Origin: Pseudomonas sp. B21-048
Lineage (GTDB): Bacteria; Pseudomonadota; Gammaproteobacteria; Pseudomonadales; Pseudomonadaceae
NCBI RefSeq assembly: GCF_024748615.1
Contig: NZ_CP087168.1
Location: 1,922,001 to 1,986,000, forward strand
Length of the DNA: 64,000 nt
Direction of reading: 5' to 3'
The translations under genes and the position numbers were made by a program. The notes beneath the pieces were generated by a model, which saw only the letters and a program-made list of their open reading frames with translations, was not told the origin of the DNA and ran no database searches. This document shows, one piece after another, positions 9,457 to 19,888 of this stretch (positions are counted from its first letter, which is position 1; every line of letters begins with the position of its first letter).

Positions 9457-12084
9457 ATGGGCAAATCGCTGGTCATTGTGGAATCCCCGGCTAAGGCCAA
9501 GACCATCAACAAGTATCTGGGTAACCAATACGTGGTGAAGTCGAGTATCGGCCATATCCGAGACCTGCCCACCAGCGGTTCGGCTAGCGCCAGCAAAGAG
9601 CCTGCCGCCAAGCGCGGCAAGGCCGCCGCAGGTGAAGGTCCGGTGCTCACACCGAAAGAGAAAGCGCGCAAGCAGCTGGTCTCGCGCATGGGTGTCGATC
9701 CCGATCATGGCTGGAAAGCCAAGTACGAGATCCTCCCGGGCAAGGAAAAAGTCATCGAAGAGCTGCGCCGGCTCGCCAAAGATGCTGACACTATCTATCT
9801 CGCAACCGACTTGGATCGCGAGGGGGAAGCCATTGCCTGGCACTTGCGCGAAGCCATCGGTGGTGACGACAGCCGCTACAAGCGCGTGGTGTTCAACGAA
9901 ATCACCAAGAAAGCGATCCAGGAAGCCTTCTCCAAACCGGGCGAGCTGGACATCGATCGAGTAAACGCCCAGCAGGCGCGTCGCTTCCTCGACCGCGTGG
10001 TGGGTTACATGGTTTCGCCGCTGCTGTGGGCCAAGGTCGCCCGTGGCCTGTCCGCCGGTCGCGTGCAATCGGTTGCCGTGAAGCTGGTGGTCGAGCGTGA
10101 ACGTGAAATCCGCGCGTTCAACCCGGAAGAGTACTGGGAAGTTCATGCCGATCTCGGCACCGCCAAGGGCGCGGCCGTGCGCTTCGACGTGGCTCGCGAG
10201 AATGGCGAAGCCTTCAAGCCGCTGAACGAAGCCCAGGCCATGGCCGCGCTGGAAAAGCTCAAGGCTTCCAGCTATAGCATCGTCAAGCGCGAAGACAAAC
10301 CGACCAGCAGCAAGCCGTCGGCACCGTTCATCACCTCCACCCTGCAACAGGCCGCGAGTAACCGCCTGGGCTTCGGTGTGAAGAAAACCATGATGATGGC
10401 CCAGCGTTTGTACGAAGCCGGCTACATCACGTATATGCGTACCGACTCCACCAACCTTTCGGTCGATGCCGTGGCGATGGCGCGAACCTATATTGAAGGT
10501 GAGTTCGGCAAGAAGTACCTGCCGGAAAACCCGAACGTTTACAGCAGCAAGGAAGGCGCACAAGAGGCTCACGAAGCGATTCGTCCGTCCGACGCCAATA
10601 CCGAGCCAAGCAAGCTGTCGGGCATGGAACGTGATGCCGAGCGGCTTTACGAGCTGATCTGGCGCCAGTTCCTGGCCTGCCAGATGCTGCCGGCGCAATA
10701 CCTCTCGACCACGGTCACCGTCGGTGCCGGCGACTTCGAGCTGCGTGCCAAGGGCCGCATCCTGAAGTTCGACGGCTACACCCGTGTCATGCCGCAAATT
10801 GCCAAGCCTGGTGATGATGATGTGCTGCCGGACATGGCCCAGGGCGACGCGATGAAGCTGATCAAGCTTGATCCGACCCAGCACTTCACCAAGCCGCCGG
10901 CGCGTTATTCGGAAGCGAGTCTGGTTAAAGAAATGGAAAAACGCGGCATTGGTCGTCCTTCGACCTACGCGGCGATCATTTCGACCATCCAGGACCGCGG
11001 CTACGTGGCGCTGCACAACCGTCGTTTCTATTCGGAAAAGATGGGCGACATCGTCACCGAGCGTCTGGCCGAGAGCTTCTCCAATCTCATGGACTACGGT
11101 TTCACCGCCGGCATGGAAGAGAACCTCGATGACGTGGCTCAGGGCGAGCGCGACTGGAAGAACGTGCTCGACGAGTTCTACGGCGACTTCAAGAAGAAAC
11201 TCGAAGTGGCAGAAGGCGCCGAAGGCGGCATGCGTGCCAACCAACCGGTGATGACTGATATTCCGTGTGTGTTGTGCGGTCGTCCGATGCAGATTCGTAC
11301 TGCCTCGACGGGCGTATTCCTCGGTTGCTCGGGCTATAGCCTGCCGCCGAAAGAGCGCTGCAAAGCCACCGTCAATCTGGTGCCGGGCGATGAAATCGCC
11401 GCGGACGATGAGGGTGAGTCCGAGTCGCTGGTTCTGCGTGGCAAGCATCGCTGCCCGATCTGCAGCACCGCGATGGACGCTTATCTGCTCGACGAGAAGC
11501 GCAAGCTGCACATCTGCGGTAACAACCCGGATTGCTCTGGCTACGAAATCGAAGAGGGCAGCTACCGCATCAAGGGCTACGAAGGTCCGAGCCTGGAGTG
11601 CGATAAGTGCGGCAGCGAGATGCAGCTCAAGACCGGTCGTTTCGGCAAGTTCTTCGGGTGCACCAACGCCACGTGCAAGAACACTCGCAAGCTGCTGAAG
11701 AGCGGTGACGCGGCGCCGCCGAAGATGGACCCGGTGAAGATGCCTGAGCTCAAATGCGAAAAGGTCAACGACACCTACATCCTGCGTGACGGTGCTTCCG
11801 GCCTGTTCCTGGCGGCCAGCCAGTTCCCGAAAAATCGCGAGACCCGTGCTCCGCTGGTGATGGAAATCGTGCCGCACAAGGATGAGATCGATCCGAAATA
11901 CCACTTCCTCTGCGAAGCGCCGAAGAAAGATCCGGACGGTCTTCCTTCGGTAATTCGTTACAGCCGCAAGACCAAAGAGCAATACGTGCAGACTGAGGTT
12001 GACGGTAAACCGACTGGCTGGAAGGCGTATTACGACGGCGGCAAGTGGACGGTTGAAGACAAGCGTCCATCAGCCAAGGCTTAA
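9457..12084 (+). CDS. topA: DNA topoisomerase I
   Basis: Type IA topoisomerase that relaxes negative supercoils by a 5'-phosphotyrosine intermediate. 875 residues. N-terminal TOPRIM domain ([28 protein letters not shown]); catalytic Tyr326 in [11 protein letters not shown]; the central gate follows. The C-terminal part has several four-cysteine zinc elements ([25 protein letters not shown] with paired Cys downstream). The start has GGAATT upstream and the family begins [15 protein letters not shown] long minus-strand ORF covering nearly the whole gene is a codon-bias shadow. Single-gene unit ended by a strong hairpin. Confidence 0.97.
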   Translation: MGKSLVIVESPAKAKTINKYLGNQYVVKSSIGHIRDLPTSGSASASKEPAAKRGKAAAGEGPVLTPKEKARKQLVSRMGVDPDHGWKAKYEILPGKEKVIEELRRLAKDADTIYLATDLDREGEAIAWHLREAIGGDDSRYKRVVFNEITKKAIQEAFSKPGELDIDRVNAQQARRFLDRVVGYMVSPLLWAKVARGLSAGRVQSVAVKLVVEREREIRAFNPEEYWEVHADLGTAKGAAVRFDVARENGEAFKPLNEAQAMAALEKLKASSYSIVKREDKPTSSKPSAPFITSTLQQAASNRLGFGVKKTMMMAQRLYEAGYITYMRTDSTNLSVDAVAMARTYIEGEFGKKYLPENPNVYSSKEGAQEAHEAIRPSDANTEPSKLSGMERDAERLYELIWRQFLACQMLPAQYLSTTVTVGAGDFELRAKGRILKFDGYTRVMPQIAKPGDDDVLPDMAQGDAMKLIKLDPTQHFTKPPARYSEASLVKEMEKRGIGRPSTYAAIISTIQDRGYVALHNRRFYSEKMGDIVTERLAESFSNLMDYGFTAGMEENLDDVAQGERDWKNVLDEFYGDFKKKLEVAEGAEGGMRANQPVMTDIPCVLCGRPMQIRTASTGVFLGCSGYSLPPKERCKATVNLVPGDEIAADDEGESESLVLRGKHRCPICSTAMDAYLLDEKRKLHICGNNPDCSGYEIEEGSYRIKGYEGPSLECDKCGSEMQLKTGRFGKFFGCTNATCKNTRKLLKSGDAAPPKMDPVKMPELKCEKVNDTYILRDGASGLFLAASQFPKNRETRAPLVMEIVPHKDEIDPKYHFLCEAPKKDPDGLPSVIRYSRKTKEQYVQTEVDGKPTGWKAYYDGGKWTVEDKRPSAKA

Positions 12085-12094
12085 AAGGCTGTAC

Positions 12095-12145
12095 ACAAAA
12101 GGCCGCATGACAACCCTCGGGTTTTCATGCGGCCTTTTGTTTTGG
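12095..12145 (+). terminator. Terminator of topA
   Basis: ACAAAAGGCCGCATG and its exact inverse CATGCGGCCTTTTGT (15-bp arms) around a 16-base loop, followed by TTTG. Symmetrical, so it can act in both directions. Confidence 0.92.
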
Positions 12146-12222
12146 GCTTGCGGGAAGCGGAGGTGATCCACGACACTGTCTGACCTGCGTGAAGCAATTA
12201 TTTCGTTGTGGAGGCTGCCATC

Positions 12223-12747
12223 ATGGCCCACGAACTCTATACCCGTACCAACCAGAAGATTTATTTCGCCGGTCTGTCGCTGGAAGCGCTCGCCAAAGCC
12301 GAAGAGGGGCGGGCGATGAACTCCCTGGCGCTGATTCAGGCCGGGCGCGAATCGGCGTTGTTTCACCTGTACGGTGCGCTGTTGGGGCTGTGCCATGAAA
12401 TCGCCGGTTTCTATCGCTTGCCTCAGGCCAATGCGCCGCGGGCCGAGATGCTGCTGACCCGCGAAGTGCTGGAAACCATCGCCATTCCGGAAATGGCCGA
12501 GATGGTCGAACTGGCGCAAAACCCAGAAACCTGGCTGGCCAAGCTGTTGTCGGCATATGCCGCACTGCTTCAGCCGCCTCGCGTTCCGCACAAGCCCAAG
12601 GGTGATGTGACGCAGCCGCTCATTCAGGCCGTTAATCTGGATGAAGAAGAGGCGCCGCAAACGCTGAGTCGGGAAGAGCTGGAGAGCTGGCGTCAGAACC
12701 TTAAAGGCCTGGCGATGCGGTTTCGCGAAGGGTTGAACGAGTGCTGA
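12223..12747 (+). CDS. Conserved hypothetical protein (DUF6586-type)
   Basis: 174-residue cytoplasmic protein, mostly helical, starting MAHELYTRTNQKIYFAGLSL. GTGGAGG lies 8 bases before the ATG at 12223, which favours it over the ATG at 12208. I recognise it as the small Pseudomonas protein normally found just downstream of topA, classified as DUF6586. No catalytic motif is visible and the function is unknown. Separated from the next gene by about 140 bases that hold a promoter-like TATAAT. Confidence 0.8.
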   Translation: MAHELYTRTNQKIYFAGLSLEALAKAEEGRAMNSLALIQAGRESALFHLYGALLGLCHEIAGFYRLPQANAPRAEMLLTREVLETIAIPEMAEMVELAQNPETWLAKLLSAYAALLQPPRVPHKPKGDVTQPLIQAVNLDEEEAPQTLSREELESWRQNLKGLAMRFREGLNEC

Positions 12748-12888
12748 AAGATTGAGCGTTTAGGGGCGGGTCCGCTCAAGGAAGAGTGATGTCAGAAATT
12801 TCTCTTCGTGATGGCATTTGGTCAAGATCCCGAGCGAAGCTTGGCTGATGCCTATATAATCCCCGCCTTTCGTGGAGAACAGACCTTT

Positions 12889-13122
12889 ATGCCAACGTCC
12901 TTTCTAGAAATTGTCGAGTTACCAGACGGCCGAATCGAGCTGCGCAGGGCCGAGGACGAGGGTTCTTTGGTTACTTTGGATTTCTCCGAGGATGCCAAGG
13001 TTTTCCTGCAAGGCCAGCATGTGGAAGTCGCCAAGGCGATGTTGAGCGTCGGTGTTCAGATGGCAGGACGCCTGGTTGAAGGCGAATTTGATAAGGAAGA
13101 GGGGGCGCGGGTTCTTCATTGA
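12889..13122 (+). CDS. Small conserved hypothetical protein
   Basis: 77 residues, starting MPTSFLEIVELPDGRIELRR, acidic, no signal peptide. GTGGAG lies about 12 bases upstream of the ATG at 12889, and a clear TATAAT is centred at 12855, so it probably has its own promoter. It lies between the DUF6586-type gene and the convergent lexA-sulA operon, a position I recall as conserved in Pseudomonas. No function can be assigned. Confidence 0.75.
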   Translation: MPTSFLEIVELPDGRIELRRAEDEGSLVTLDFSEDAKVFLQGQHVEVAKAMLSVGVQMAGRLVEGEFDKEEGARVLH

Positions 13123-13215
13123 TCCCGCCCGTCGGATTCTTCGGATACCTCTACAGATTGGCTTCTCTATCCCTGGCGAAGCCCCGCGCTGTTCAACGCG
13201 CACAGTGTTTGTCAG

Positions 13216-13689
13216 TTAACCCAGTCGAATGTTCAGACTTTGCGCATCTCCGATACGGGCGGCGCTGATCAGCTGTTGCCGCGACGTTGTGCTTAGCGGG
13301 TTAAGCCAGCTGACGACTGTATGGCTGCGGCCAAGTCGCAAGGCTTCGCAGGTCAACTGCTGAGCGCTCTGTGTGCCGCGCGGTTGCAGGAGCAGAATGC
13401 GCTCACGGTTCAGACCGGCGTCCCGTAACCAGGCTTGTGTCAGGCTGGCGGGCGGGGCGATCAGTGTCAGCCAGCGTGCATCCTGATCCTGACTCAGTTC
13501 CCTGAGAATGGGTGCCAGAAGGTTCAGGCAGTTCCCGGCCGCGCCGCGCAGTGATAGCTCGCTGAAGACTTCGGGCTCGGCGCTCCAGGGCGATTCGACC
13601 ACGTCTTTCAGGATCGGCGCCAATGGCTGTGCCATGAACGCCTCAAACAACGGCAGTTGGGCTTGCTGTGAGGTATGTGGGAACTGCAT
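13216..13689 (-). CDS. sulA: SOS cell-division inhibitor, SulA-like
   Basis: 157-residue protein of the SulA family, which blocks FtsZ polymerisation during DNA damage. Conserved blocks include LTLIAPPASLTQAWLRDAGL, RILLLQPRGTQSA, EALRLGRSHTVVSWL and SARIGDAQSLNIRLG. It begins 11 bases after the lexA stop with AAAGGAGG in the gap, so it is the second gene of a lexA-sulA operon and controlled by the LexA boxes upstream of lexA. This operon arrangement is the usual one in Pseudomonas. Confidence 0.9.
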   Translation of the reverse strand: MQFPHTSQQAQLPLFEAFMAQPLAPILKDVVESPWSAEPEVFSELSLRGAAGNCLNLLAPILRELSQDQDARWLTLIAPPASLTQAWLRDAGLNRERILLLQPRGTQSAQQLTCEALRLGRSHTVVSWLNPLSTTSRQQLISAARIGDAQSLNIRLG

Positions 13690-13699
13690 AAAGCCTCCT

Positions 13700-14308
13700 T
13701 TAGCGGCGAATCACGCCGACACTCAAGCCTTCGATAACCAGTTCCTGATCTTTCAGGTTGACTTCGATAGGGGCGAACTCAGGGTTTTCGGCAATCAACC
13801 AGACCTTGCTGCCGTCGCGCTTGAAGCGCTTGACGGTCACTTCGTCACCGATTCGCGCCACCACGATCTGGCCGTTACGGGCTTCACGGGTGGTATGGAC
13901 GGCCAGCAGGTCGCCATCGAAAATGCCGACGTCCTTCATGCTCATGCCATGGACCCGCAGCAAATAGTCGGCGCGGGGATGGAAGAACGAGGGGTTGATG
14001 TTGCAGGATTCCTCGATGTGCTGCTGGGCGAGGATCGGCGCACCGGCAGCCACTCGGCCAATGATCGGCAAGCTGGACTCGTCGGCCTTGGCTTCGAAGC
14101 CAGGGATGCGGATGCCGCGAGAGGCGCCCGGGGTCATCTCGATCGCCCCCTTGCGGGCCAGCGCCTTAAGGTGTTCTTCCGCCGCATTGGGCGACTTGAA
14201 ACCCAGTTCCTGAGCTATTTCCGCACGGGTCGGCGGGTAGCCGTTGTCTTCGAGGCAACGTTTGATGAAGGCCAGAATCTCTGCTTGGCGTGGCGTCAGC
14301 TTTAGCAT
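13700..14308 (-). CDS. lexA: LexA repressor
   Basis: SOS master repressor and S24-type self-cleaving protease, 202 residues. N-terminal winged helix ([35 protein letters not shown]). The self-cleavage bond is Ala88-Gly89 in GRVAAGAP. The catalytic dyad is Ser123 (HGMSMKD) and Lys160 ([10 protein letters not shown]). It represses its own operon through two boxes directly upstream. Divergent from psrA. Confidence 0.97.
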   Translation of the reverse strand: MLKLTPRQAEILAFIKRCLEDNGYPPTRAEIAQELGFKSPNAAEEHLKALARKGAIEMTPGASRGIRIPGFEAKADESSLPIIGRVAAGAPILAQQHIEESCNINPSFFHPRADYLLRVHGMSMKDVGIFDGDLLAVHTTREARNGQIVVARIGDEVTVKRFKRDGSKVWLIAENPEFAPIEVNLKDQELVIEGLSVGVIRR

Positions 14309-14318
14309 ATTGATCGCT

Positions 14319-14353
14319 CTGTCTTTTTATACAGTGACTGGGATTATATACAG
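14319..14353 (-). promoter_or_regulatory. Tandem LexA boxes upstream of lexA
   Basis: Box 1 at 14319-14334 is CTGT-N8-ACAG exactly. Box 2 at 14338-14353 is CTGG-N8-ACAG, one base off. They start 10 bases upstream of the lexA ATG, a typical autoregulation layout that also puts sulA under SOS control. Confidence 0.92.
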
Positions 14354-14477
14354 TGAACCGGTCTTGGCAATGCCCCTTTTTTGTCGGCCGCTGGATGGTC
14401 ATTTTGCTCGCTGATTGAAGCGCCACTGTTGTATGGTTAAATATCTGACCGACCATTCCCAAAACGAACCGCCAGAC

Positions 14478-14521
14478 TTGACAAGGCCTGGGCTGAAACG
14501 TATGTTTCAAACAAGTGTTTG
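14478..14521 (+). promoter_or_regulatory. psrA promoter with two overlapping PsrA operators
   Basis: TTGACA at 14478-14483, a 17-base spacer and TATGTT at 14501-14506. Over the -10 lie GAAAC-GTAT-GTTTC (14495-14508) and CAAAC-AAGT-GTTTG (14508-14521), sharing one base. Both match the known PsrA motif (G/C)AAAC-N2-4-GTTT(G/C), so autorepression is expected. Confidence 0.88.
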
Positions 14522-14536
14522 TCAGGCGGAGTAGCC

Positions 14537-15244
14537 ATGGCCCAGTCGGAAACCGTTGAACGCATTCTCGATGCTGCCGAGCAGCTGTTCGCGGAAAAAG
14601 GTTTTGCTGAAACCTCATTGCGTCTGATCACCAGCAAGGCTGGTGTCAATCTGGCGGCGGTGAATTATCACTTCGGGTCGAAGAAGGCGCTGATTCAGGC
14701 GGTCTTCTCGCGTTTTCTCGGGCCTTTCTGCCTCAGTCTCGAAAAAGAGCTGGAGCGCCGTCAGGCCAAGCCCGAGAACAAGCCGACCCTTGAAGAGCTG
14801 CTGGAGATTCTTGTCGAACAAGCTCTGGTGGTGCAGCCACGCAGTGGCAATGATCTCTCCATCTTCATGCGTTTGCTGGGGCTGGCGTTCAGTCAGAGCC
14901 AAGGGCACTTGCGTCGTTATCTGGAAGATATGTACGGCAAGGTGTTCCGCCGCTACATGATGCTGGTCAACGAGGCTGCGCCGCGTATTCCTCCGATCGA
15001 ACTGTTCTGGCGTGTGCACTTCATGCTGGGTGCCGCGGCGTTCAGCATGTCGGGGATCAAGGCCTTGCGTGCGATTGCCGAGACCGACTTCGGCGTCAAC
15101 ACCTCCATCGAGCAGGTGATGCGTTTGATGGTGCCGTTCCTGGCCGCGGGCATGCGTGCCGAAACTGGCGTCACCGACACGGCCATGGCCACCGCGCAGT
15201 TGCGTCCACGCAGCAAATCGGCCCCGGTCGCCGCCAAGGTTTAA
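14537..15244 (+). CDS. psrA: TetR-family fatty-acid regulator PsrA
   Basis: Transcription factor that senses long-chain fatty acids; in P. aeruginosa it represses itself and the fadBA5 beta-oxidation operon and activates rpoS. 235 residues. TetR helix-turn-helix at about residues 8-55 (RILDAAEQLFAEKGFAETSLRLITSKAGVNLAAVNYHFG, in two parts), then a ligand domain. ATG at 14537 has CGGAG 6 bases upstream. Two strong operators overlap its promoter. Its presumed target pathway, fadBA, lies 7 kb away in this window, although that promoter shows no clear operator. Confidence 0.93.
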   Translation: MAQSETVERILDAAEQLFAEKGFAETSLRLITSKAGVNLAAVNYHFGSKKALIQAVFSRFLGPFCLSLEKELERRQAKPENKPTLEELLEILVEQALVVQPRSGNDLSIFMRLLGLAFSQSQGHLRRYLEDMYGKVFRRYMMLVNEAAPRIPPIELFWRVHFMLGAAAFSMSGIKALRAIAETDFGVNTSIEQVMRLMVPFLAAGMRAETGVTDTAMATAQLRPRSKSAPVAAKV

Positions 15245-15292
15245 CCGCACACGGGTGGGCGCGGCAGCTGACATCCGCTAAGCTAGCCGCCC

Positions 15293-15406
15293 ATGCCGAC
15301 TCTCGTTCTGAACCTGCTCCTCATTGATATCGCCGACCTGCCGGGCTCAGCCCATGGCGGCGAATTCGTGCGAGCCGGGTTTATCGTAATCAAGGAATCT
15401 CTATGA
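15293..15406 (+). CDS. Possible 37-residue leader ORF overlapping nagZ
   Basis: An ORF beginning MPTLVLNLLLIDIADLPGSA ends in TGA that overlaps the nagZ ATG (ATGA, 4 bases). It has no clear ribosome-binding site. A promoter-like TAAGCT lies just upstream, so the message could be nearly leaderless. It may be a chance frame; translational coupling to nagZ is only an inference. Confidence 0.3.
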   Translation: MPTLVLNLLLIDIADLPGSAHGGEFVRAGFIVIKESL

Positions 15407-16413
15407 CTGCTGGCCTGCAAGGCTCGTTGATGGTGGACGTCGCCGGTACCTGGCTGACGGCTGAAGATCGCCAATTGTTGCGCCAGCCCGAAGTGGGCGG
15501 CCTGATCATTTTTGCCCGCAACATCGAACATCCGCGCCAAGTGCGCGAGTTGAGCGCTTCGATCCGCGCCATTCGTCCCGATCTGCTGCTGGCGGTGGAT
15601 CAAGAGGGCGGTCGGGTTCAGCGGTTGCGTCAGGGCTTCGTGCGACTGCCAGCCATGCGCGCCATCGCCGACAACCCGAATGCCGAAGACCTCGCCGAGC
15701 AGTGTGGCTGGATCATGGCTACCGAAGTGCTCGCGGTCGGTCTCGACTTGAGTTTCGCCCCGGTGCTGGACCTGGATTACCAGCGCAGCGCGGTGGTTGG
15801 CACCCGTTCGTTCGAAGGTGATCCCGAGCGTGCAGCCTTGCTCGCCGGTGCTTTCATCCGCGGCATGAACAGCGCCGGCATGGCCGCAACTGGCAAGCAT
15901 TTCCCCGGTCATGGCTGGGCCGAGGCCGATTCCCATGTCGCGATTCCCAACGACGAGCGCAGCCTCGACGAGATCCGCGCCAACGACCTGGTGCCATTCG
16001 CGCGACTGAGCAAGCAACTGGCCGCTGTCATGCCGGCCCACGTTATTTATCCACAAGTCGATTCCCAGCCTGCAGGTTTCTCCCGTCGCTGGTTGCAGGA
16101 CATCCTGCGCGGCGAGCTGCAGTTCGATGGCGTGATCTTCAGCGATGATCTGTCGATGGCTGGTGCGCACGTGGTTGGCGATGCCGCCAGTCGCATCGAA
16201 GCGGCATTGACCGCCGGTTGTGACATGGGTCTGGTGTGCAACGATCGCGCGGCTGCCGAGCTGGCCTTGAGCGCCGCCCAGCGTTTGAAGGTCAAACCAT
16301 CGGTGCGTATTGCGCGGATGCGTGGGCAGGCGTACGCCAGCACCGAATACCGTCAAGACCCACGCTGGCTGGCGGCCATCGGCGCGCTCAAAGAAGCTCA
16401 ATTGATTGATTAA
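15403..16413 (+). CDS. nagZ: Beta-N-acetylhexosaminidase NagZ
   Basis: Cytoplasmic glycoside hydrolase family 3 enzyme that removes GlcNAc from GlcNAc-1,6-anhydroMurNAc-peptides in peptidoglycan recycling and thereby supplies the AmpR-activating muropeptides. 336 residues, normal for the one-domain bacterial NagZ. Signature motifs: VDQEGGRVQRL, the KHFPGHG loop with the catalytic His, AIPNDERSLDEI, and the nucleophile Asp in FSDDLSMAG. AAGGA lies 7 bases before the ATG. Followed 12 bases later by the mtnP-type gene, so probably cotranscribed. Confidence 0.95.
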   Translation: MTAGLQGSLMVDVAGTWLTAEDRQLLRQPEVGGLIIFARNIEHPRQVRELSASIRAIRPDLLLAVDQEGGRVQRLRQGFVRLPAMRAIADNPNAEDLAEQCGWIMATEVLAVGLDLSFAPVLDLDYQRSAVVGTRSFEGDPERAALLAGAFIRGMNSAGMAATGKHFPGHGWAEADSHVAIPNDERSLDEIRANDLVPFARLSKQLAAVMPAHVIYPQVDSQPAGFSRRWLQDILRGELQFDGVIFSDDLSMAGAHVVGDAASRIEAALTAGCDMGLVCNDRAAAELALSAAQRLKVKPSVRIARMRGQAYASTEYRQDPRWLAAIGALKEAQLID

Positions 16414-17163
<750 letters not shown>

Positions 17164-17209
17164 GACGTAACCCCCGTGTAATTCAGTCATTATCAGAAGC
17201 GTTGAATTT

Positions 17210-19807
17210 ATGCCGACAATCATTGAGCAACTTCATCAGATGCCGTGGGCGGAGGCATTCAGCAATCGTGCTCTGGATAAAGCGCGCAGATACGCCAAGG
17301 AGAATCGGGTCAAGATCATCGATCTTGATGATCTGACGGTTAGCGCAGCTCAAGGATGGCCGCTTGCAGGACATCAGGTCTGTGTTTTCGCCGTCAGATG
17401 CGCTGATGCGCGAGCCGGGCTATCTATCAGAGCTTGACCTGCGAATCGCCAGATTGCTGGTCGCAGTCCACTCTTCCCATTCTTATTACAGTGGATACCC
17501 CTTGCAAGGCGGCTGCGGGGCCGAAGTCCTCCAATTGGCGTTGAAAACTTCACGACTGTTTCTTGATCTCGATCTCGAGCAATTGCAGCCCTTGGCATCA
17601 GGAATGAAGAGGTCTGCGCAGTTTGTCTGGGCTGAACAAGGCAACGGCAGTTTCCGTCCGCAATGGCGTAGTGATGAAGCCCCTGAAGAAACGATTCTGG
17701 CGCTGGAACCATTGTATTACCTGGACCGTGAACGGATGGAGGTTGGGCCGTTGCTGAGTGAGCTGGACAACAAGCTGGCCAGACACTTGTCATTGGTTCC
17801 CGACATCCCGGCGCGGCAGGCGATGCAATTCAGTCATCGGATGAGTGCCGTGACTCGAGTAGCGCCACCGCCACACACATTGACCGAGCGGATCGTCGAC
17901 GATATTGAGCCCCAGGCCTTCCTGACACTCGCAACGACCAAGCGTTATACAAATTGGAAATACGAACCGGAGCACCGCGCAGCGCTGGCGTTCACTTACA
18001 ACGGTCACATGGCCTCGGACAAAAAATCCACGGAAGTATTCGTGGTCAATGGCGAGCGCCACAGCTTGTTGCCGATTCTGCTGCATTTGTTACGCAATCA
18101 ACCACAGTTGATGAACCCGGCTGAGCTAGCCTGCCGCGATGATAACGATCAGGTATTGATTGATCTCAATAGTGGGCAGTTTGGAGCGAAACCAGGTACG
18201 AAAGTCGCTCTACCTCTCGGGCGAGTCAAGCCATTGATGGCTACGCTGGGTGAGTTGTATTTGAGTGCTAGCAGCGGTAATCCGTTGCGTCTGAATGCCC
18301 CTGATGCGGCGCGCTTGAGTGAGCTTGAAGGTCTGCCGCTGGTCTGGCAGGGCGGTGAGCGATTGCGCAGTTTTGCAAAACGCTTGCGTGAATCGACTCA
18401 TGCATACGTTGCTGCTCCAACAGGCCTCAACGCGGTACTGCGGCCGTATCAGCTCGAAGGCCTGAACTGGATGCAGACCCTTCGCGAACTGGAAGTTGGC
18501 GGTATCCTTGGCGACGATATGGGGCTGGGCAAAACCCTGCAAACCCTGACCCATTTGCTTTGGGAAAAACAGGCGGGGCGTCTCGACCGCCCGGCGCTTG
18601 CCGTGATGCCTACCAGCCTCATCCCCAACTGGCTCGATGAGGCGGCACGCTTCACCCCGCAACTGAAAGTCCTGGCGCTCCATGGCGCCGCTCGGCAAAA
18701 CGATTTTGCCAACCTTGCCGACTACGACCTGGTGTTGACGACTTACGCGTTGCTGCCGCGCGACCTCGAGGTTTTACAGCCTCAGGTCTGGAGCGTGCTG
18801 ATTCTCGATGAGGCACAGAACATCAGGCGGCCCGACAATTAGAGACTCGACAGCGTTTGTGCCTGTCCGGCACTCCAGTTGTGGTCGCTGTTTCACTTTT
18901 TACTGCCCGGTTGGCTCGGCGACAGTAAAGCCTTTAATCGCGATTACCGCACTCCGATCGAGAAACACGGCAACAGCGAGCGGATGCAACACCTGACGGC
19001 CCGAATAAAACCCTTCTTGCTACGCCGCAAGAAAGAACAGGTCGCTACCGAGCTTCCCCAAAAACCGAGATTGTGCATTGGGTCGATCTTAGCGACGGGC
19101 AGCGGGATGTATATGAAACCGTGCGCGTAGCGATGGACAAGAAGGTGCGTGATGAGATTGCCCGCAGCGGCGTCGGACGTAGTCAGATCATCATCCTCGA
19201 CGCTTTGCTCAAGTCGCGTCAGGTGTGCTGCGATCTGCGCCTGATCAAAACGCATCTGACGGCAAAAGCCCTTCGCTCGGGCAGTGGAAAGCTGGTCAGC
19301 TTGATGGAGATGCTCGAAGAATTGCTCAGTGAAGATCGCAAGATTTTGTTGTTCTCACAGTTCACCTCGATGCTGGCGTTGATTGAGCAGGAATTGCAGC
19401 AGCGCAGTATTGGCTACTCGTTGTTGACCGGCGACACCATGGATCGGCGCACACCGGTGAAAGATTTCCAGAGTGGCAAGGTGCCATTGTTTCTGATTAG
19501 CCTGAAGGCTGGGGGAACCGGTCTCAACCTGACAGCGGCGGATACGGTGATTCACTTCGATCCGTGGTGGAACCCGGCGGCAGAAAATCAGGCGACCGAC
19601 CGAGCCTACAGAATTGGTCAAGACAAGCCTGTATTCGTCTATAAGATGATTGCTCGCGGTACGGTCGAAGAAAAAATACAGGCGCTTCAATTGGAAAAGG
19701 CTGCGTTGACCGGGGCCGTACTCGAAGGTGGAACAAGTGGGGGGTGGAAGCTTGAACAGGGTGATATTGAGGCGCTATTCGCGCCTTTGCCTGATCCCAA
19801 ATCCTGA
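17210..19807 (+). pseudogene. Decayed SWI2/SNF2 helicase, paralogue of the intact convergent gene
   Basis: Compared with the intact copy at 19889-22582, at least three lesions are visible. The N-terminal SWIM zinc-finger segment is lost and the frame changes between about 17345 and 17370. An internal stretch around 18835-18890 carries a TAG stop and lacks most of the segment equivalent to KAAHAARELNA and LENHLGE of helicase motif III. One base is missing near 19060 (ELP-KTEI context). The rest still aligns: DDMGLGKTLQTL, LDEAQ, LLRR-KEQVATELP, SLKAGGTGLNLTAADTVIHF and TDRAYRIGQ. No single frame can give a complete ATPase. Similarity is diverged, so the duplication is old. Confidence 0.9.
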
Positions 19808-19838
19808 TAGCTGATTTCTTCAGTGAATCTGCAGTGAT

Positions 19839-19872
19839 GCCTTTGCGGGCGATCCGACTCGCCCGCGAAGGC
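19839..19872. repeat. REP-like hairpin between convergent SNF2 genes
   Basis: GCCTTTGCGGGCG and CGCCCGCGAAGGC (13-base arms, one mismatch) around an 8-base loop. It may serve as a bidirectional terminator or be a single REP; no T-tract follows. Confidence 0.6.
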
Positions 19873-19888
19873 GATCTATAAATCGCCG

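Noticed and set aside
9439..11982. 847-codon minus-strand ORF opposite topA
   Set aside because: Exact antisense of a well-conserved topoisomerase; composition is that of a GC-rich shadow and no known motif appears.
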